Part shown: positions 50,646 to 62,105 of the stretch, in pieces
Numbering within the stretch: the stretch's first letter is position 1
Layout: every line of letters starts with the position of its first letter
Assembly (NCBI RefSeq): GCF_021155775.2
Contig: NC_060234.1
Location: 40,173,026-40,237,025, forward strand
Direction of reading: 5' to 3'
DNA length: 64,000 bases
Source of the DNA: Neodiprion pinetum
Lineage: Eukaryota > Arthropoda > Insecta > Hymenoptera > Diprionidae
Made by a program: the position numbers and the translations under genes
Notes under the pieces: model-generated
Seen by the model: the letters and a program-made list of their open reading frames with translations, nothing else
Database searches by the model: none
What the model was told of the DNA's origin: nothing

Positions 50646-51251
50646 AAAAGGAGTTTAAAGAGGGAAGAAGAACGATTCATTCCCCGCAGAAGCACGGATG
50701 GTCGGCCTCTTGTACGACTTGACAGCCGCCGAACGTTACTCATTCAAAGTCAAACCGTTCAGCGACCTCCGGAGGAGGATGGACTTTGCGGCTACACGTG
50801 CAAAAAGAGGATGAAATGTCACAACAAGCATTCCCTGGTCCCTTTCAGTGGGACTTTGAACGCGGATATCGCACAGTGCGAGCCGCTTGCATATTCGCAA
50901 TCTTTCTCCATTTCTCGTTATTGCAAGGTCTGCATTGTTTTGTGCAGGATGTATGCAACGTGCAGCGCGATGCAGTGCGGTGGGTCGGGTAGAGTTGCAT
51001 GCTGCTGCACTGGTTACGTAACTTTGCGCTGTCCTCTCGTTGCGCTCATTACACGTGCATTTCCTTCTAATTTTTTTTTTCTCTTCCTTCTTCTTTTCTT
51101 AATATTCCCGCTCGTCCTCCTGAGGAGCCGCCGCTGCCACTACTTCCATCATTCTCCGGAGGGCCACGCCTCCCCCGTGGCGATCCTATCGCCCCCTCCT
51201 GCTGGTCCCTCTTCCTCTTTCTCCTCCGGTTCGTTCACTCCCCTCGTTTAA
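50646..51251 (+). other. Unassigned open frame with a cysteine-rich middle
   Basis: The frame is open for 201 codons from the stop at 50643-50645 to the stop ending at 51251. A possible acceptor (pyrimidine-rich, CCCCGCAG, AG at 50688-50689) falls near its start. Between about 50789 and 51045 the translation has 13 cysteines in under 90 residues, with spacings such as CGYTC, CKVC and CCC. The end is a run of phenylalanine and leucine followed by serine/proline, derived from a pyrimidine tract. The cysteines come largely from repeated TGCA and TGC in the DNA. I recognise no family, so this may be chance. Confidence 0.15.
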
Positions 51252-51375
51252 TTATCTTGGCGCTGATTGGTAGCCCAGGAATTTCGCGTCGAGTAATTTT
51301 GATCCCTCCGCGTCGCTGCGCCCCAACTCCAATCTCCGTAATATTATATTCCCGTAAGCTTCTTTGCTCCTTATC

Positions 51376-51401
51376 CTTCTTCTTCTTCTTCTTCTTCTTC
51401 G
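51376..51401. repeat. (CTT)n microsatellite
   Basis: Eight CTT units. Confidence 0.9.
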
Positions 51402-53405
51402 TCTTCGACTCTCATCCTCGGCCGGAGCATTGCTTCCAATCTTCTCGTTTCCCCGCCAACCCTGCCAAGCCTCCCCACTCACATTGCAATCATATCGTTT
51501 CAACTCACCACGCAACGATCCAATGTTTCGCTTCGATGGCGTGTCGAGTTGAGTGTGGTTCTTCAAAGAGCGGTTTCCTCCGTTCTGATTGTGAGATAAA
51601 CGCATAGCACGGCTTGTCGTATACGGAAGTAACAAACGCTCATCTCTACCGCCGCTGAACTGCTCTACTTCGGTTCACAGTTCGCATGACACGTCTCGAA
51701 TCAACCCTCCTCCATTAGAATTCCACATACTTGATCGGTCAAGGTTACCATTATACCCGATCTTTTCTCTCCAAGCACTCGAAAGTTCGTAGCTCGCAGC
51801 TGGTCGAAAAGTGAAAATCATGACGCTTACGTAACCTCTTCCGAGTCCTGGAGATGCGAGTTGACCTCGTCAAGGTCGTTCGAAGACGGAGCAGACCACC
51901 GTCAGTCATTGGGCTCTTGAAACTCCGGGCGTTTCTTTTTTCGTCTGTATAAGAGACTCAAAGGTTAGGGGCTAGTACGTGTGTTAGTATCCGCTGCAGT
52001 TGGATGTGTGGTTGCAGGAACAGAGGCAGCGCGATTCAGGGTTGCACTGGTCCGAGCGAGAGGGCCGATCTCTAACGGCAACTGGTAATTATTCGTAATA
52101 AATCATTATTCCGTCATTATTGTTTAATTATAATCAAAATCGGGACTTGAATATTAATTAAGCCGACGTACCTCTCGTCTCGAGAGCTCTTCAGAGGCTC
52201 AGAGCTCCTTCCGTCTCCCCCTGAAGCCGCGGATCTCAAGCGCTAAGTTATTAATTTGTAAAGAGCTTTCAGACATGCTAACGCGTCCCCGTGTACCCCG
52301 ATATCAACCTGCATCGCATTCGCTTGCCTAAGCTCAAGGATATTAATCACACATTTATTTACCGAAAGGAATAACGACCCTCCCCATCTCCCCCCAATCT
52401 TCTTCTCTTAATTTTAATTTATCCGTACTTTAAACGCTCCCATCACGTCGGACCTTGATTTCTCCCGTTCCTTCTTTCCCAGACATGGATTTAGGGTTTG
52501 TGGGAAAATACCGAAACGTCTCCACCATCGATACGCAATGAATCCTTCTTTTCCTGGTTGTACAGTATTCGAACCGCGTTTTGATCGGCATTCGATCGCA
52601 ATATCAAGCGAAAATGGTCAGTTGATCGATTGGAAATACCAAATAGACAGCGCGCGTTTTTCGCAGGATCGAAACACCTCGATGCGAGATGTGGTACGGC
52701 CTCGCATAGACGTGTAAATCCCTTGGAGTGAAGGGAGTAGCGGGTTGGAGCGAGGTTCGAAGCTTTTCATCCTTCTCGGCTCTTCGCCCCTCTCGATTCG
52801 CCGGCGTTCTCTTCTGGGTAAAGGATGCTGCGCCAAGGAGAGAGAGCGAGAGGGAGAGACTATCGGCCGAGAGCTCCTCGCGGGCGTCCGAGAGAGACGG
52901 GAGTAGATCCAATCAAGTATAGCCGCTCATAATTCTCTGTTGTAATTATTGTAGAGTCCAGAGGGGCGCGCTTCGTCCGAACGATCCTCTTATTTTATTT
53001 ATTAAATTGTTATTACGTTATGTTGCTTATACACGCCGGATCCCAGGATAGCCGATACGCAACGCGTTCGTTCATTCGAAGCGTCCGCAAGCTTCGGGGA
53101 GGAACCAAATAAATATGTCAGGGTGCCGGGTGATTCGGAGTCGCTTTTACTCTCCTTTCAGCCTCCCGTCGACCCTCGCCGCTCCTCTTACGATTGATTC
53201 CACCACTGATCGGCCGCAGCCGCTCTGAATGCTCCACTCTTTGTACACCATGTTGAGCATGCGATCCGATATGTCCTACTAGCTTGTCGGTCTCACGATA
53301 GAGTCAGCTGTCCCAGTGGCCGCCCCGCTGTGCCACGTCGGACAAATCGTCCTGGCGACAAGTTGTCCGGCAAAATATACCGGATACTCACGCTGCATCG
53401 ATGGA

Positions 53406-53416
53406 GGGGGGGGGGG
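53406..53416 (+). repeat. Poly-G run (11)
   Basis: Eleven consecutive G on the plus strand. Confidence 0.9.
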
Positions 53417-55509
53417 AGCGGATTTTGCTGGCACTTTACCGCTGAGACATTAAAACTAAACTGCATCGACCTCATGATTTTTCAGAAACATCGGCAGTAT
53501 TTTCTCCTTTTTCTTCCTAATTTTTCGTCGATTGTTATACCTTTAACGGATTTTTTCACACGAAACTTCGCATCGGTATTGACAGCCTTGCTTCATAGAT
53601 CCAGGATGACGTTTGTCGGGAATAAGTCGTGGGATAAATTTTGGAAAACCTAAACTGTTTTGAAAAAAATCGACACTCTTTTTACGGAATAAATTCTGTC
53701 AATATCAACTGTTAATTTTTGTAATGATGTAGCTGACTATACCTGAAAAATAATTAATTAGTCTAAAGGTTTCTGACACTAGAGAATACTCGAAGAGCTG
53801 GAATCTTACACGGTCAAGCAGTGATTCATGGGAAATATCAAAATCTCAAGAATATAATGAAAATCATTCACATTTTCGACTGGAATTTCATTAGGTATTG
53901 TAATCTTTATGCTAAAAATAGTTGATTTATTGACACGGAATTAACCTTGCAAGTTCCGAAAGCATCGAATGGTATATGAAGTCGAACTTATTTTTTGCGT
54001 AACATCATATCTCTGCAGGAGGCGAAATGGTACGAGGATCAAAGAAAAAGATGCGTATACATATATAACCTATCGAATAAACTACGTCCGTTGCAATAGC
54101 TTCACTCCAAGTATAAAAACTCTCACGACTCTCGCTGTGTACATCTACCACATGCACAAGGATATAATATATTAACAGAATTGAAAAGAGGGGGCTAAGG
54201 CTATATCCTTTTACGAGGTTTGCTGAGATTTTTTTGTTATTATTCCTCCGTTGTAAAATACGCTGACGTTTTTACGCCGTTTTTGCGATGTTCCGTATTA
54301 CGGAGGGCGGTACGCCATGCAATAGCATCGGTAACTTGGGGGTATAATCGACGGTTTCCACCGATGTACCGAGAGTCCCGGGTGGAGCCGAACGAGCAAT
54401 TGCGCTTAACTGCACGTAAGAACATTAATTGGATTTAGAGAAAAACGGTGAGCAATCATCGTTAAAATTCAAATTAACCATTTGGAAGAATCGTGGCGTT
54501 ATTCCCTGGATTGCGCAACTGAACATCGTTGCGTTTCCAATGCCGTAAGCATGTGCGATGCAGGTATTCGCGGTGATCACTTGGGTATCCTGAGCCATTT
54601 CCTCTCTCGATCCTGACCGCCGTTATGCTGTACGTGACGGGCGCGTTCTACGTTCGACGAAATAATAACAGAGGGCGTTATCGTTTCATAAAGTATCGCT
54701 ACGGAATTAATGGGGGTACATTTGGTGTTTACCGTTCATCGCTGAGCGTTCGAGCTCGGTTAGCTCTCGCCTTCGTTCGAAATCCTGACGGTTGCACGTG
54801 GCAAAAGCCGACGAACAATTCGTCTCCGATGGTCTATCAACGGGCCGACGACCCTGGAGGAGAAAAGGAACAACACGCGCCGAAATTTCGCTAACACATG
54901 CCCCGATCCGCAATTAACCCTGATCGTGGGCAGAAGATGCTGCAGGCGCGCCGCAATCTTTAAGTACGTATTTGTCGTCGGCCGGGCATAAAAAGACAGC
55001 GAGAGTAGCGAATGGCGAGGGAATTCAGCAAGGATCTCGTCTGCCCCATATAATAATCTTGATAGCTGCCATATAAGTTGGCGAACGGAGATTGGTCGAT
55101 GAGGACCGGGAACTCGCGAGGAGAACGTTGTTGGATAACGGCCTGGACATGCAGCAGCAGCAGAAGCAGCAGGCGGAGGGCTAATCAGACGGACATAATT
55201 GATCTCACTTGTGATCTTGAGATTCGAAAGATCGTGGACGAAGGCTCGAACCAATAATTATTGTTAATATCAGCCTCTATAGGCCGCGCATGAAGCGGAG
55301 GCTGGTATAACTATATCGGAAACCCCCGTCGCTCCTTCCATCGTACCTTTATTTATATTAATTTCGTCGATTTTTCTTACTTTTCGCCGGGGTTCTTGCT
55401 CGACCCCTTACACCGATGGCACCCTCCGTCGGTGGAAACCCACGTTACACCCACATGCACGCGCCCATAACCGCGAAATATAAGAACAACAAGCATTATA
55501 ATCATGATC

Positions 55510-55545
55510 AAAATAATAATAATAATAGTAGCAATAATAATAATG
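55510..55545 (+). repeat. (AAT)n microsatellite
   Basis: AAT units with a few interruptions. The frame through it gives poly-asparagine on one strand and poly-tyrosine on the other. Confidence 0.85.
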
Positions 55546-56800
55546 AGCAATTTGCCCTTGTACATAATGATACACCGTCGGAATACCCGGGTATACAACC
55601 ATAATACCTTCAGCGGTCAACCCCTGTCCAAAGAGAGAAACTCGAGTCGCTATAAAACCGTACTTACCAGCTTCACGAAATAATTCCTCGATAAATTGTT
55701 TCATATCGTTTATCTCTCGTTCTGTCCGTTTAAAACTTTTTTTCAATCATCGTATACGAAACTCCGTATTGCCGAGGAAGTTTTCTTACTGCAGGGAAAC
55801 TTAATCTGAGCTTGACATTAGAACGGAAAAGGCAAGTAAATAAATACCGTATGTTATTCAAGTTGTGCAATGACAATAGTTGGAATGACAACATGTAGAC
55901 ACGATATGATGATTTATTGAGATCCTCCACAGATCTCCGAAACCCTTCTGGTTTCAGGCTTTCGACTTTAGCGACATTTCTATCCTAAAAGCTTGTTATT
56001 CGGGTTCACCAAACTTCTGTCTGCTATCGACTAGAATTTTTATCTCGGTAAAACTAGATTATACCAAACATTTCCCGAGGAGTAACTATTCCGATGGAGT
56101 AACGTTGTCTCGTCACGACATCAAGCTAGTATAAAAGCACTTATTTGCCTGTACGGAGGTAATATTTCGAGTTTCGATCGAGTTCCTTGGCGGTCCAGCC
56201 GTCTAATATCGGGGCAGATTGGGAGTCGGAATTGGGGGAGGGGGGAGCTATTGCAAGTCGATGCAAAAATGTAAAAAAATTCTATGAGATCTCCCCGCTG
56301 CATGCAGTGTACCGCGGCGCATATACCCTTATATATACTCCCCGTTGCGAGCGAGCGAGGCAAGCGATGTTATAATTTAGATTGAAAAACATCGCATTTT
56401 GTCCGAAGCGGAGATCGCCGCTTCGACGGGGCAAATATATATAATTAATCCCGAAATTTGAGATAATTGTATCGAGATTGTCGGTGATAGGGGGTGCAGG
56501 CGGCACACAGTCGGACGTGATGGCGCGCCAGACGGACCTTTTTTACCCTCTTTCTCGCTCCGTCTCCCTCTCGTTTCACCGCGCCCTGCACCTTTCCTCC
56601 TCCGGATCCTTATGAAAAACCGATGATACTTGCTTGGAAAATTTTATCCTGGAATAAATTTCTTCGGCGTTTTTCCGCCACCGGTTGGACGTCGGTGTTA
56701 ATTTTTTTTTTTCTTTATGGTATGCCTGGTCCTTTTATTATTATTCTTTTTCGCGTCTGAGATGCGAAATGTTCGCACCTCGCCGCAAATTATACGATTG

Positions 56801-56893
56801 GAATAAATGAAAGAGTAGAAAAAAAGTAAAAAAAATAAATAAAAAAAGAACGGACAAGTTTGAAAAACGAAGAAGAAAAAAGAAGAATAAAAA
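56801..56893 (+). repeat. A-rich low-complexity tract
   Basis: About 90 bases dominated by A and G. Confidence 0.8.
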
Positions 56894-58277
56894 TGCCAGT
56901 CGTAACGTGACAATGGACGTTTTCTCCGAATGGGACAGGTTCTCGGGGTTTATGGTTTGAAATGAGATTTGGGTACACTTAGCGGTCATAAACCGGCTGA
57001 AGCAATGCGAAGCTTCGCGGAGGGACGTTCGGTCAACGGACTAGAAACCGAGGTGCAAAGAGGACCATGAAGACTTTACGGAGTTTCGACACCCCGTATC
57101 GTCACCGAAAAGCGGCCCCTTTTATTCGGCTATCACACAACATTACATACGAGATCCAAGAACGGACACGTTTATTCACATCTCGCCGAAGGTTAGACTC
57201 AGGTCGCTTCCATCAATTTTCACCTTTCCGAATGGCGGGACTACTGCACGGAATTATTGGTCCACCTCTACACACGACCCAGTTTTTGTAGTCAATGATC
57301 GATTCAAAGGACAGTAGGGAAAACGATGAATGATTATAAAAATAGTTTTAGATGATAGAAGCTGCTTGAAAACGCTGAATATAAATTTAAATATGAAAGG
57401 ACAATGCAATTGCCGAAGAGAGTCTCTCTGGTTTGTAACAAAAGCAATTACGGGTACAAGTTGCGGTGGCACGGTGGTAAATCGGAGATATTTTTTCAAC
57501 CTTAACCTTCCCCCTCATTGCCTTTGGCTTCGTCTCTTTGTTTGGAATTATACGAGTCGGTCTCTTGGTATGGGAATAATTCGCGACTGTTGAGGAGAGT
57601 CTGGGTTTCCTTGGCTGGCGCGAGACGGTCTTGTAGCTCACACCCAATCAACTCAGATCCTTTGATCCGATAGTCCCCGAGCTCGAATGGGATTTGCTTG
57701 CGGGGGCGAGCGGATGCAGGTATAACTTGGCGCAAGTCGCAAGCACTGGGACGCAAGCAACGTTGCTGGCATGCACCGGGTAACGAGCTTTCATTAGCGA
57801 CGGTGTAGGCTAATGAGCAGTGCTGCTCTTCGCGACCAAGTCAGCTTCTCTGGGTCCCCGGGACCATCTTCTGTCGCCCGCGCCCCTCCCACCCCTCTTT
57901 CTCGTTCCGTTTCTCGTTCTGGGCATTTATTCGCCCCCAGAGGATCATATCGTCTTCGAGAGGTACGTAGGCGATCCAATGCTTCGTTCTCTCGATATGA
58001 CAATTGGTCGTCAGAATGCTGCAATTGGTATACTGAATCATCAAACCACCAATACCACGGGTATTTTCTCAGGGAGATAAACAAGTTTACATTCGATTGG
58101 CACTTGTCAAGGAAAAGCACCACCGGACAAAGAAAATCGACTTTGAAACGTTGCAATAAAATAATTGCATTCTACGGTGCGTAATTGTGCGGGAGATTTC
58201 AAATAATTATATACGTAATTACTTGGACCTGCTCGTCAGAAGTCAGGATAGAAATTAAAAACTAGGTAAAATCCAAG

Positions 58278-58305
58278 CTTCGTGTAACGCACTTCGTGTA
58301 ACGCA
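58278..58305. repeat. Exact 14-bp tandem duplication
   Basis: CTTCGTGTAACGCA occurs twice back to back (58278-58291 and 58292-58305) without a difference, so it is a recent small duplication. Confidence 0.9.
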
Positions 58306-58982
58306 CCTGCCCATGTTTCCGTACCTAAGTGTCGCAAAAACTGTCCAGCATTGATTTTGATCTTTTTTTACTTGATCTTGAGTTCACTCGAAACATCAGG
58401 CGTCAGTGTTCCCGAGTTTCAGTGGCCAAAGTGCGTGGCAGCAGTTCCACTGCAACCGGAGGGACAAGTAGGTATATTAAATATTCAGAAGGGGCCAGCT
58501 AACAGGGAGGCGGAGACCGGAAAGGGGCGAGAACTCGGCGTTTTATAGTATACGCGACATGAACAGCGGTATTGAAAAGTTTGATTGCCCTGGCGGTTTA
58601 ATTTCACCCCGGAGCCAAAACTTCCGTCTACCATGCCTGGGGTCCAGTTTGGCCCTTTGCAATGCCGAAGACGTTATTGGACTTTGGCGGCAGCGCGACG
58701 GTCCGTGGAAATTGATTTTGTGAATCTATCGCTGCCACCGACTATAACTGGCAATTCTTCCAGAAGGCCAACAGCCACTGCTAATCTTCAGACACTGCCA
58801 AAGATATTATTACATCCGTTCATTCAATTCAACATCTTTATTTTCATTTAATTCTGAAGAAAAGTTCATTCACCTTTAGAATTTCGTAATTCAAGAATAC
58901 TTTCCGACGCACAGATTGACTGTTCTTCAAACTGCGGCACTAGCATGTTACCACTAAAAATTATCTGGATCATTTTCAATCC

Positions 58983-59021
58983 GATAATAATTTTTGTTTT
59001 TGTACATGATTTCAGGTAAGT
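58983..59021 (+). promoter_or_regulatory. Candidate recursive splice site 3
   Basis: A GATAAT branch-point-like motif (about 58983-58988) and a T-rich tract precede ATTTCAG (59009-59015), which is followed directly by the perfect donor GTAAGT (59016-59021). The pyrimidine tract is interrupted by TACATGA, so the acceptor half is weaker than at the first two sites, but the donor half is the strongest. Confidence 0.35.
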
Positions 59022-59253
59022 TCCAGTCGCTTCGAGTCTTGAGAATAGCTGAACCCTTTCGGTATATACCAAGGGTATACAAGTAAGATACTCGGTCGAG
59101 TCGCTCGATGAAGGGTGAGTATAAACTCGTCTTGATAAAAGGAATTGACTCAGTTCGGAATGGGTCTGCAGCATCACACAGCGACGATCATCGAGGCAAC
59201 ATGCGCGATAAGTTAGAGCGATAGAATGTTAAGATTATGGTCAGAAGTGGCAA

Positions 59254-59266
59254 GGGGGGGGGGGGG
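59254..59266 (+). repeat. Poly-G run (13)
   Basis: Thirteen consecutive G, with further GGG and GGGGGG runs just downstream, giving a G-quadruplex pattern. Confidence 0.9.
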
Positions 59267-59532
59267 AGGGTTAGGGGGGTCTTCTGGCATAATAGGAGCG
59301 GGGTCCGGGGTCCGAGGCCCCAGTTTCCCCGTTTCGATCGGCGGTATATAGCAGACAATCAGGGTATAACCGTGAATCCGATAGCGGAGTAACGTTTTCT
59401 AGCAAGTAGCCTGGAAGCGGTCGTATTTATGTTAATTACTGTCAACGTTAATTAGAGCTTGCGGCCAGCCTCCGCAAGGCAGAGATCCGCCGGAGGCTGA
59501 GAAACGGACGGGACGGCGCTGAGGGCGCCGGT

Positions 59533-59554
59533 GGGGGGGGGGGGGGGGGGGGGG
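59533..59554 (+). repeat. Poly-G run (22)
   Basis: Twenty-two consecutive G, the longest homopolymer of G in the window. Its exact length is likely to be unreliable in the assembly. Confidence 0.85.
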
Positions 59555-59851
59555 AAGCGGCGATCGAGCATTGTCTGTTCTAACCAATCGAGTTTCGTGC
59601 ATTGATAAGTAGCAGTAAGCAATCCACTTCGTGGAACGGGGAACCAGAGTCGACGCTACCGCCGCATCTATGGCTCCTTAATGAGATATCCTGCTCGCGC
59701 GCGACTCTTTGTATATTATTTATAACACATAGGTCCGCGCGTATCGGACCCTCGAATAAAAAACAGGCTACACCCGCCGCGGCGTGGGCGCGGTAATCGA
59801 TCACTGCCAAAGTTGGCATCAAACGGGACACCGTCGCTTCCAACAGCCTTA

Positions 59852-59873
59852 CACTGTAAAAAATTTGGTGTCA
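59852..59873 (+). repeat. Left terminal inverted repeat
   Basis: CACTGTAAAAAATTTGGTGT and the next few bases. The mirrored partner is 63981-64000 and its missing continuation. Alignment requires a 2-base insertion (GC) in the right copy after the ATTTG-type core. Confidence 0.65.
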
Positions 59874-60310
59874 AAATCAACACCATTTTAACACCACGCG
59901 TAGTCCCGAAAAGTCCACTCCGTTGGTGTGCATGCTTGGTGTTAACAGACGGTGTTAAAAGTTTGGTGTTCCGAAGTAACACCGATTGCAGTAACACCCG
60001 AAACCTGACACCTTCAGAATAACACCAGAGTATTGACGCCCAGACAATTATGACACCATAAAAATCAGCACCAAGGAATTTGAACCCTGCGAAATAACAA
60101 CATCGAAATGGACACCATAAGAATCCGCACCGCTGAATAAGCACCTTGCGAATGAACACCAGCGGATTAACACCCTGGCAATAACACCAAAAAACTGACA
60201 CCCAGTTGATAACACCAGAAAATTGACATCCGCAATATAGCACTATACAACAACAAAAAACAACTCCAAAAAATTGACACCATGGTAATAACACCAGAGA
60301 ATTGGCAAAC
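59868..60310. repeat. Left subterminal array of AACACC/GACACC motifs
   Basis: Over about 440 bases, AACACC, GACACC or close variants recur every 12 to 25 bases, more than twenty times. The first few are in the GGTGT orientation and most of the rest in the ACACC orientation. The spacer sequence is not conserved, only the hexamer-like core. This is typical of protein-binding arrays in CACTA elements. The 229-codon minus-strand frame over it is an artefact: its repeated Trp-Cys and Gly-Val units are translations of the array. Confidence 0.75.
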
Positions 60311-60778
60311 CGACTATTTTTTCTTATATGAATATAGGTATATGCATATATGACACATGAGGTAGGGTTTAAAAATAAAATACAGTGATTCATAAGATAA
60401 TCCAAGTCAATATATAATTTCTATTACATAGGTAAACACCTTACATGTGCTTTCAAATATATACATATATAAACTTATTTTTGCTTATACATATATATAT
60501 AATATATATAACCACATGAACCTTAGAATAATCTTACATATTATATATTTGATATCAAAAGTACAAAACTTATTTTCTCTTTAACAACAAATTGGCTAAA
60601 TAATAATTAATCATTATTGTTTGTACTTTCCGTTCTGCGGGATAGGAACTTTTAAATACCGTATGCATTTATATGAACATATGAATTGAGTGACACGAAA
60701 CGGCGTAAAAACTAATAGTACAATATACATATAGATTATAATTATGATAATGATGAAAATAGTAGCATATAGGTACGT
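60311..60778. other. AT-rich transposon interior
   Basis: AT-rich sequence with TATATA runs (about 60,485-60,510) between the subterminal array and the stop codon of the transposon gene. It would be the 3' untranslated region of a minus-strand transcript. I see no open frame in it. Confidence 0.5.
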
Positions 60779-61418
60779 TTAAAAAATATGACATTTCGGC
60801 ACTACGAACGTAGTAGTTTTGTGATAACTTTGATGAAATTCATAGGCATATTTATGATCCAACAGATTGAGATCGATTAAACTATAGGTCTTTATAATTT
60901 TGGGTTCGACTACAAAAGCATGGTACTCGTCACTAAAATATTTTGTTTTACATTTGGTACAAATAACGAATGGTACATTGCGATGTACAAAGATATGAGT
61001 GATGACCTGAAATACGGGTAGATCCGTCTGTTCATCAATATGGGTTGCAATTGAAAATCCGACTTTATAAAGAAATCCAGAAACTACTTTTTTCACCACG
61101 AATATTCTATCGGATGGATTAAATTGAAAATCGCTTCTCGCTAACAAAAATTCAGATATAAAATTGTCATACCTATCAAATTTGCCTCCGCCTGTGCCAA
61201 TAAAATTTCTTTCTTTTGTGTCTTAGGACAGGCATTGCGGAGGAAGATCAACTGTCCTTGCGCACTTTCCTCATTGTGAGGGTACACATTTTTGGGGGTC
61301 GAACGTTTTCTTTCTGCTCAATTTTAACTTCTTTACTTGGCACCTGACGACGTCTATTGAGGGTGCGCAGTCTCCAGGAGATGTAACCTGACCGGCCTTC
61401 AGGGTCATAGAATATTTC
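60779..61418 (-). pseudogene. Degenerate CACTA-like transposon gene, later part
   Basis: On the minus strand an acceptor-like TTTAAATTTCAG ends just before 61418. From there frame 1 reads a protein-like segment beginning EIFYDPEGRSGYISWRLRTL, up to a stop at 61248. The adjacent frame is then open and continues naturally (LIFLRNACPKTQKKEILLAQ). A third frame, open from about 61175 to the stop at 60779, gives FVVKKVVSGFLYKVGFS, then CTKCKTKYFSDEYHAFVVEP. So two frame changes have occurred, the first in an A-rich run near 61,300. The last segment resembles, from memory, the C-terminal parts of uncharacterised transposon proteins with a short beta-rich domain and an aromatic HAF/HAY motif. No catalytic DDE region is seen. 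This copy could not make a full protein without repair by splicing or frameshifting. Confidence 0.55.
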
Positions 61419-61679
61419 CTGAAATTTAAATCAGTAAATGCTAGATAGTTTTATTAACACATAAATAATTCGCTACTGTATATGATCCTGTAAAAAATAT
61501 CGGGCTAAAGTTTCACTTATATATAGATAAAATATGTTAATTCAAAATTTTTTTCAAAGCCAATGCCGACTAGAATGTGGCAGTATTTTATTCCAATTTA
61601 ATAATTTATTTCCAATAAATTCACCAAATGGAGATAGGTTAGTGTACACCGAGCGTTTTGGTAATTCAGTACGCGGAAT

Positions 61680-61832
61680 GAAATGATAATGCTTGGTTGG
61701 TACTCAATTATACAAGTCAGCACCAAATGGTTTAAAGTAACACCATAGAGCGTTGAAAGAACCCTAGATACTATTCAAAGAACACCAAATAGTGTTAGAT
61801 GAACAGAAAATAGCATTTAACGATTTATTGGA
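61680..61832. repeat. Internal group of ACACC motifs
   Basis: A looser set of AGCACC, AACACC, GAACACCAAAT and GTGTTAG motifs in the middle of the element, next to the minus-strand donor-like site CAG/GTAAGT at about 61,848-61,857. It may mark an earlier internal end or a rearrangement. Confidence 0.45.
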
Positions 61833-61913
61833 AAATATTATTTATTAACACTTACCTGTAATAATAAAATCATTCTATTCCAAGGGCTTGCCATTGGGAG
61901 TGAGCACTTTTAT

Positions 61914-62105
61914 CTATTTAGTCTCCCCGTTGTATCGTCCCTTTCGCAACTGGAAAGATGTCCCGGTAACAATGTCACCACTATCCGGTGCATCCTGCAC
62001 ATTTGCTGCTTGCTGCGCACTATCAATCAACACATTTTCCATTTCAGGGCCATCCATATTAAGCAAAGTCACGGTAAAAACATTAACAAAATCTGATTCC
62101 GACAT
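61914..62105 (-). CDS. Transposon gene, acidic N-terminal segment (63 codons)
   Basis: On the minus strand ATG at 62105 opens MSESDFVNVF, continues acidic (MDGPEMENVLIDSAQ, then DAPDSGDIV), turns basic at the end (LRKGRYNGETK) and stops at 61914-61916. A TTTCAG acceptor-like site (about 62142-62147) lies shortly upstream and a CAG/GTAAGT donor-like site about 60 bases beyond the stop. It may therefore be an exon, or an exon remnant, that once joined the block at 61,418. The amino-acid pattern looks more like real protein than any other short frame in the window. The stop before the donor means the present copy does not connect in frame. Function is unknown, and it is assigned to the transposon by position and strand. 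Confidence 0.4.
   Translation of the reverse strand: MSESDFVNVFTVTLLNMDGPEMENVLIDSAQQAANVQDAPDSGDIVTGTSFQLRKGRYNGETK

Larger units (their letters stand above)
51252..58981. other. Non-coding block, intron-like
   Basis: No exon recognised. It contains a CTT run (51376-51401), GA-rich DNA (about 52835-52870), an 11-base G run (53406-53416), an AAT run (55510-55545), an A-rich tract (56801-56893) and an exact 14-bp tandem duplication (58278-58305). On the minus strand a GTAAGT donor-like site (about 55665-55670) follows a short frame, but one such match is expected by chance. Confidence 0.55.
59022..59851. other. Non-coding block beside the transposon
   Basis: No exon recognised. It holds two long plus-strand G runs (13 and 22 bases) and a 10-bp palindrome GGTATATACC near 59060. 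The CACTA-like element begins at its right edge. Confidence 0.6.

Noticed and set aside
55604..55746. Minus-strand first exon ending in GTAAGT
   Set aside because: A short frame followed by a donor-like match; several such matches are expected by chance, and there is no acceptor or homology.
59716..60405. 229-codon minus-strand open frame
   Set aside because: It translates the AACACC array: repeated Trp-Cys and Gly-Val units follow the motif spacing. It also crosses the transposon tip into unrelated DNA.
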